DNA from: Alphaproteobacteria bacterium
Lineage (GTDB): Bacteria > Pseudomonadota > Alphaproteobacteria > Rhodobacterales > Rhodobacteraceae
Assembly (NCBI GenBank): GCA_030425145.1
Contig: JAUHVK010000003.1
Coordinates: 62,001 to 126,000 of the forward strand
Length of the DNA: 64,000 nucleotides
Direction of reading: 5' to 3'
Positions 63,905 through 64,000 of the stretch are shown here, in pieces. Both the position numbers and the translations under genes were made by a program. The notes under the pieces are model-generated. The model did no database searches, was not told the DNA's origin, and saw only the letters and a list, made by a program, of their open reading frames with translations. Each line of letters starts with the position of its first letter. The first letter of the stretch is position 1.

Positions 63905-64000
63905 ATGAGCTCTGAAATTCGACTTGCTTTCGCTCATCCGACCGAACGGGCCATCGCGACTGCGGATGGTGCCCCCGTAGATCGCATTTCCCTGCGTGAC
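63905..64000 (+). CDS. Probable dihydroneopterin aldolase (5' part, runs off the window)
   Basis: The 32 visible codons (MSSEIRLAFAHPTERAIATA then VDRISLRD) resemble the N-terminal extension and DRISLRD beta-strand of Rhodobacterales FolB-type proteins, which make 6-hydroxymethyl-dihydropterin for folate. The ATG at 63905 has a strong AGGGAGG site. With so little sequence the assignment is tentative. Confidence 0.55.
   Translation, partial: MSSEIRLAFAHPTERAIATADGAPVDRISLRD

Overview
The window reads as a chromosomal segment of an alphaproteobacterium of the Rhodobacterales (Roseobacter/Rhodobacteraceae type). The evidence is moderately high GC, dense gene packing with many ATGA or one-base overlaps, and neighbourhoods familiar from that order: glyQ-FkbM-DUF6446-glyS-PPDK-like, bolA-J-domain, M23 peptidase-bactofilin, and an L,D-transpeptidase beside a DUF882 gene. 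No rRNA, CRISPR array, intact transposase or integrase was found. One complete tRNA gene, tRNA-Arg(CCG), is present.

Layout. 0-9 kb: start of queA, a Crp/Fnr-type regulator divergent from a small membrane protein around a perfect hyphenated palindrome, a large AsmA-like protein, a Bcp peroxiredoxin, a DUF455 ferritin-like protein, and the overlapping M23 peptidase/bactofilin pair. 9-16 kb: an EamA transporter, a polar amino-acid ABC transporter (binding protein, permease, ATPase), an orphan LuxR-type response regulator without its phospho-acceptor Asp, and glnE. 16-25 kb: a sulfotransferase, then an envelope cluster on the minus strand (L,D-transpeptidase, LpxD, a dedicated acyl carrier protein, a ketoacyl synthase) divergent from a DUF882 peptidase, then a GDSL autotransporter. 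25-29 kb: a class III aminotransferase and an acetylpolyamine/histone deacetylase-like hydrolase (probably amine catabolism), then a GNAT acyltransferase overlapping an enolase-superfamily N-succinylamino-acid racemase candidate.

29.3-35.0 kb is the most unusual part. A 53-nt imperfect copy of the 3' part of tRNA-Arg(CCG) lies at 29283-29335 in the same orientation as the intact tRNA-Arg at 34948-35024. The segment between them looks like a decayed genomic island. It carries two large Ca-binding (RTX-type) surface or secreted proteins transcribed divergently, each preceded by an FNR/FixK-type box (one a perfect consensus match), plus broken pieces of a sulfotransferase and a DUF932 gene.

35-49 kb is housekeeping: malate synthase G, a 49-codon DUF2256 gene overlapping a photolyase, aminopeptidase N, a PlsC-like acyltransferase, a lytic transglycosylase, gatB, a DUF4177 protein, BolA, a J-domain protein and a class V aminotransferase. 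49-64 kb holds a Hint-domain protein with an EF-hand loop just before its autoprocessing Cys, two tandem Lrp regulators divergent from ilvC, a second EamA transporter, an SPOR/peptidoglycan-binding protein whose trypsin-like domain has lost its catalytic triad, the glycyl-tRNA synthetase cluster with a PPDK-like enzyme, a SleB-type cell-wall hydrolase and the start of a probable dihydroneopterin aldolase.

Between genes there is a recurring 26-bp motif (three copies), twice preceded by stacked hairpins, and several clear intrinsic terminators.
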